Notes under the pieces: model-generated
Told to the model about the DNA's origin: nothing
The model's database searches: none
Seen by the model: the letters and a program-made list of their open reading frames with translations, nothing else
Part shown: positions 63,915-64,000 of the stretch, one piece after another
Numbering within the stretch: the first letter of the stretch is position 1
How the letters are laid out: every line of letters starts with the position of its first letter
Program-made: the position numbers and the translations under genes
NCBI GenBank assembly: GCA_002189035.1
Contig: CM007990.1
Coordinates: 5,146,001 to 5,210,000 of the forward strand
DNA from: Utricularia gibba
Taxonomy: Eukaryota; Streptophyta; Magnoliopsida; Lamiales; Lentibulariaceae
DNA: 64,000 nucleotides
Direction: 5' to 3'

Positions 63915-64000
63915 CTGCTTTTGATATCAGTTGCATTAATAAAAGCAGGATGCAGTAGAATAGCTCACGAAAGAAAGAAAAAAAAAAGGAAACTAAAGAA

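Overview
The window is nuclear DNA of a flowering plant, most likely a eudicot with compact genes. The genes have many short GT-AG introns, plant-only families occur (IQD, SPL, LKR/SDH, USP-kinase, GH17-CBM43), and a plastid trnK fragment lies inside one nuclear intron. I cannot name the species. Exon structures were read by hand from splice signals, frame continuity and family knowledge. No alignment was run.

Layout. 1-923 is the 5' half of an ARG1-type DnaJ gene (-), running off the left edge. A degenerate tRNA-Glu lies at 2198-2270. 2.4-16.3 kb is an array of four squalene synthase genes (-): three complete (SQS-1, -2, -4, each about 410 aa) and one (SQS-3) that has lost exons 9-13. 17.5-18.6 kb is a Mei2-type RRM protein with a PAM2 motif (-), divergent from an IQD protein (+, 19.4-21.2 kb). 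MCM4 follows (+, 21.7-25.9 kb). An RBR ubiquitin ligase (-) and a GH35 beta-galactosidase (-, with a one-base frameshift) occupy 26.5-31.8 kb. PECT1 (+, 34.8-37.0 kb) converges on the HEN2 RNA helicase (-, 38.3-43.3 kb). A USP-domain kinase, a Raf-like MAPKKK, an unidentified small gene, an SPL factor with a miR156 site, a GPI-anchored GH17-CBM43 glucanase and a RING-H2 protein follow, all on (-). The right edge holds the 3' part of the lysine-catabolic LKR/SDH gene (-), with the trnK fragment in one intron.

These are mostly independent housekeeping and regulatory genes, not a pathway cluster. The exception is the SQS array, which could raise or diversify flux from farnesyl diphosphate into sterols and triterpenes. 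The copies alternate between two sequence types (1 and 3 against 2 and 4). Copies 1 and 3 carry unusual changes in the conserved motif around the catalytic tyrosine. The array, its truncated copy and its stop-splitting terminal intron are the most interesting content. Two apparent frame defects (beta-galactosidase and RBR ligase) sit in short G/C runs and may be assembly errors.
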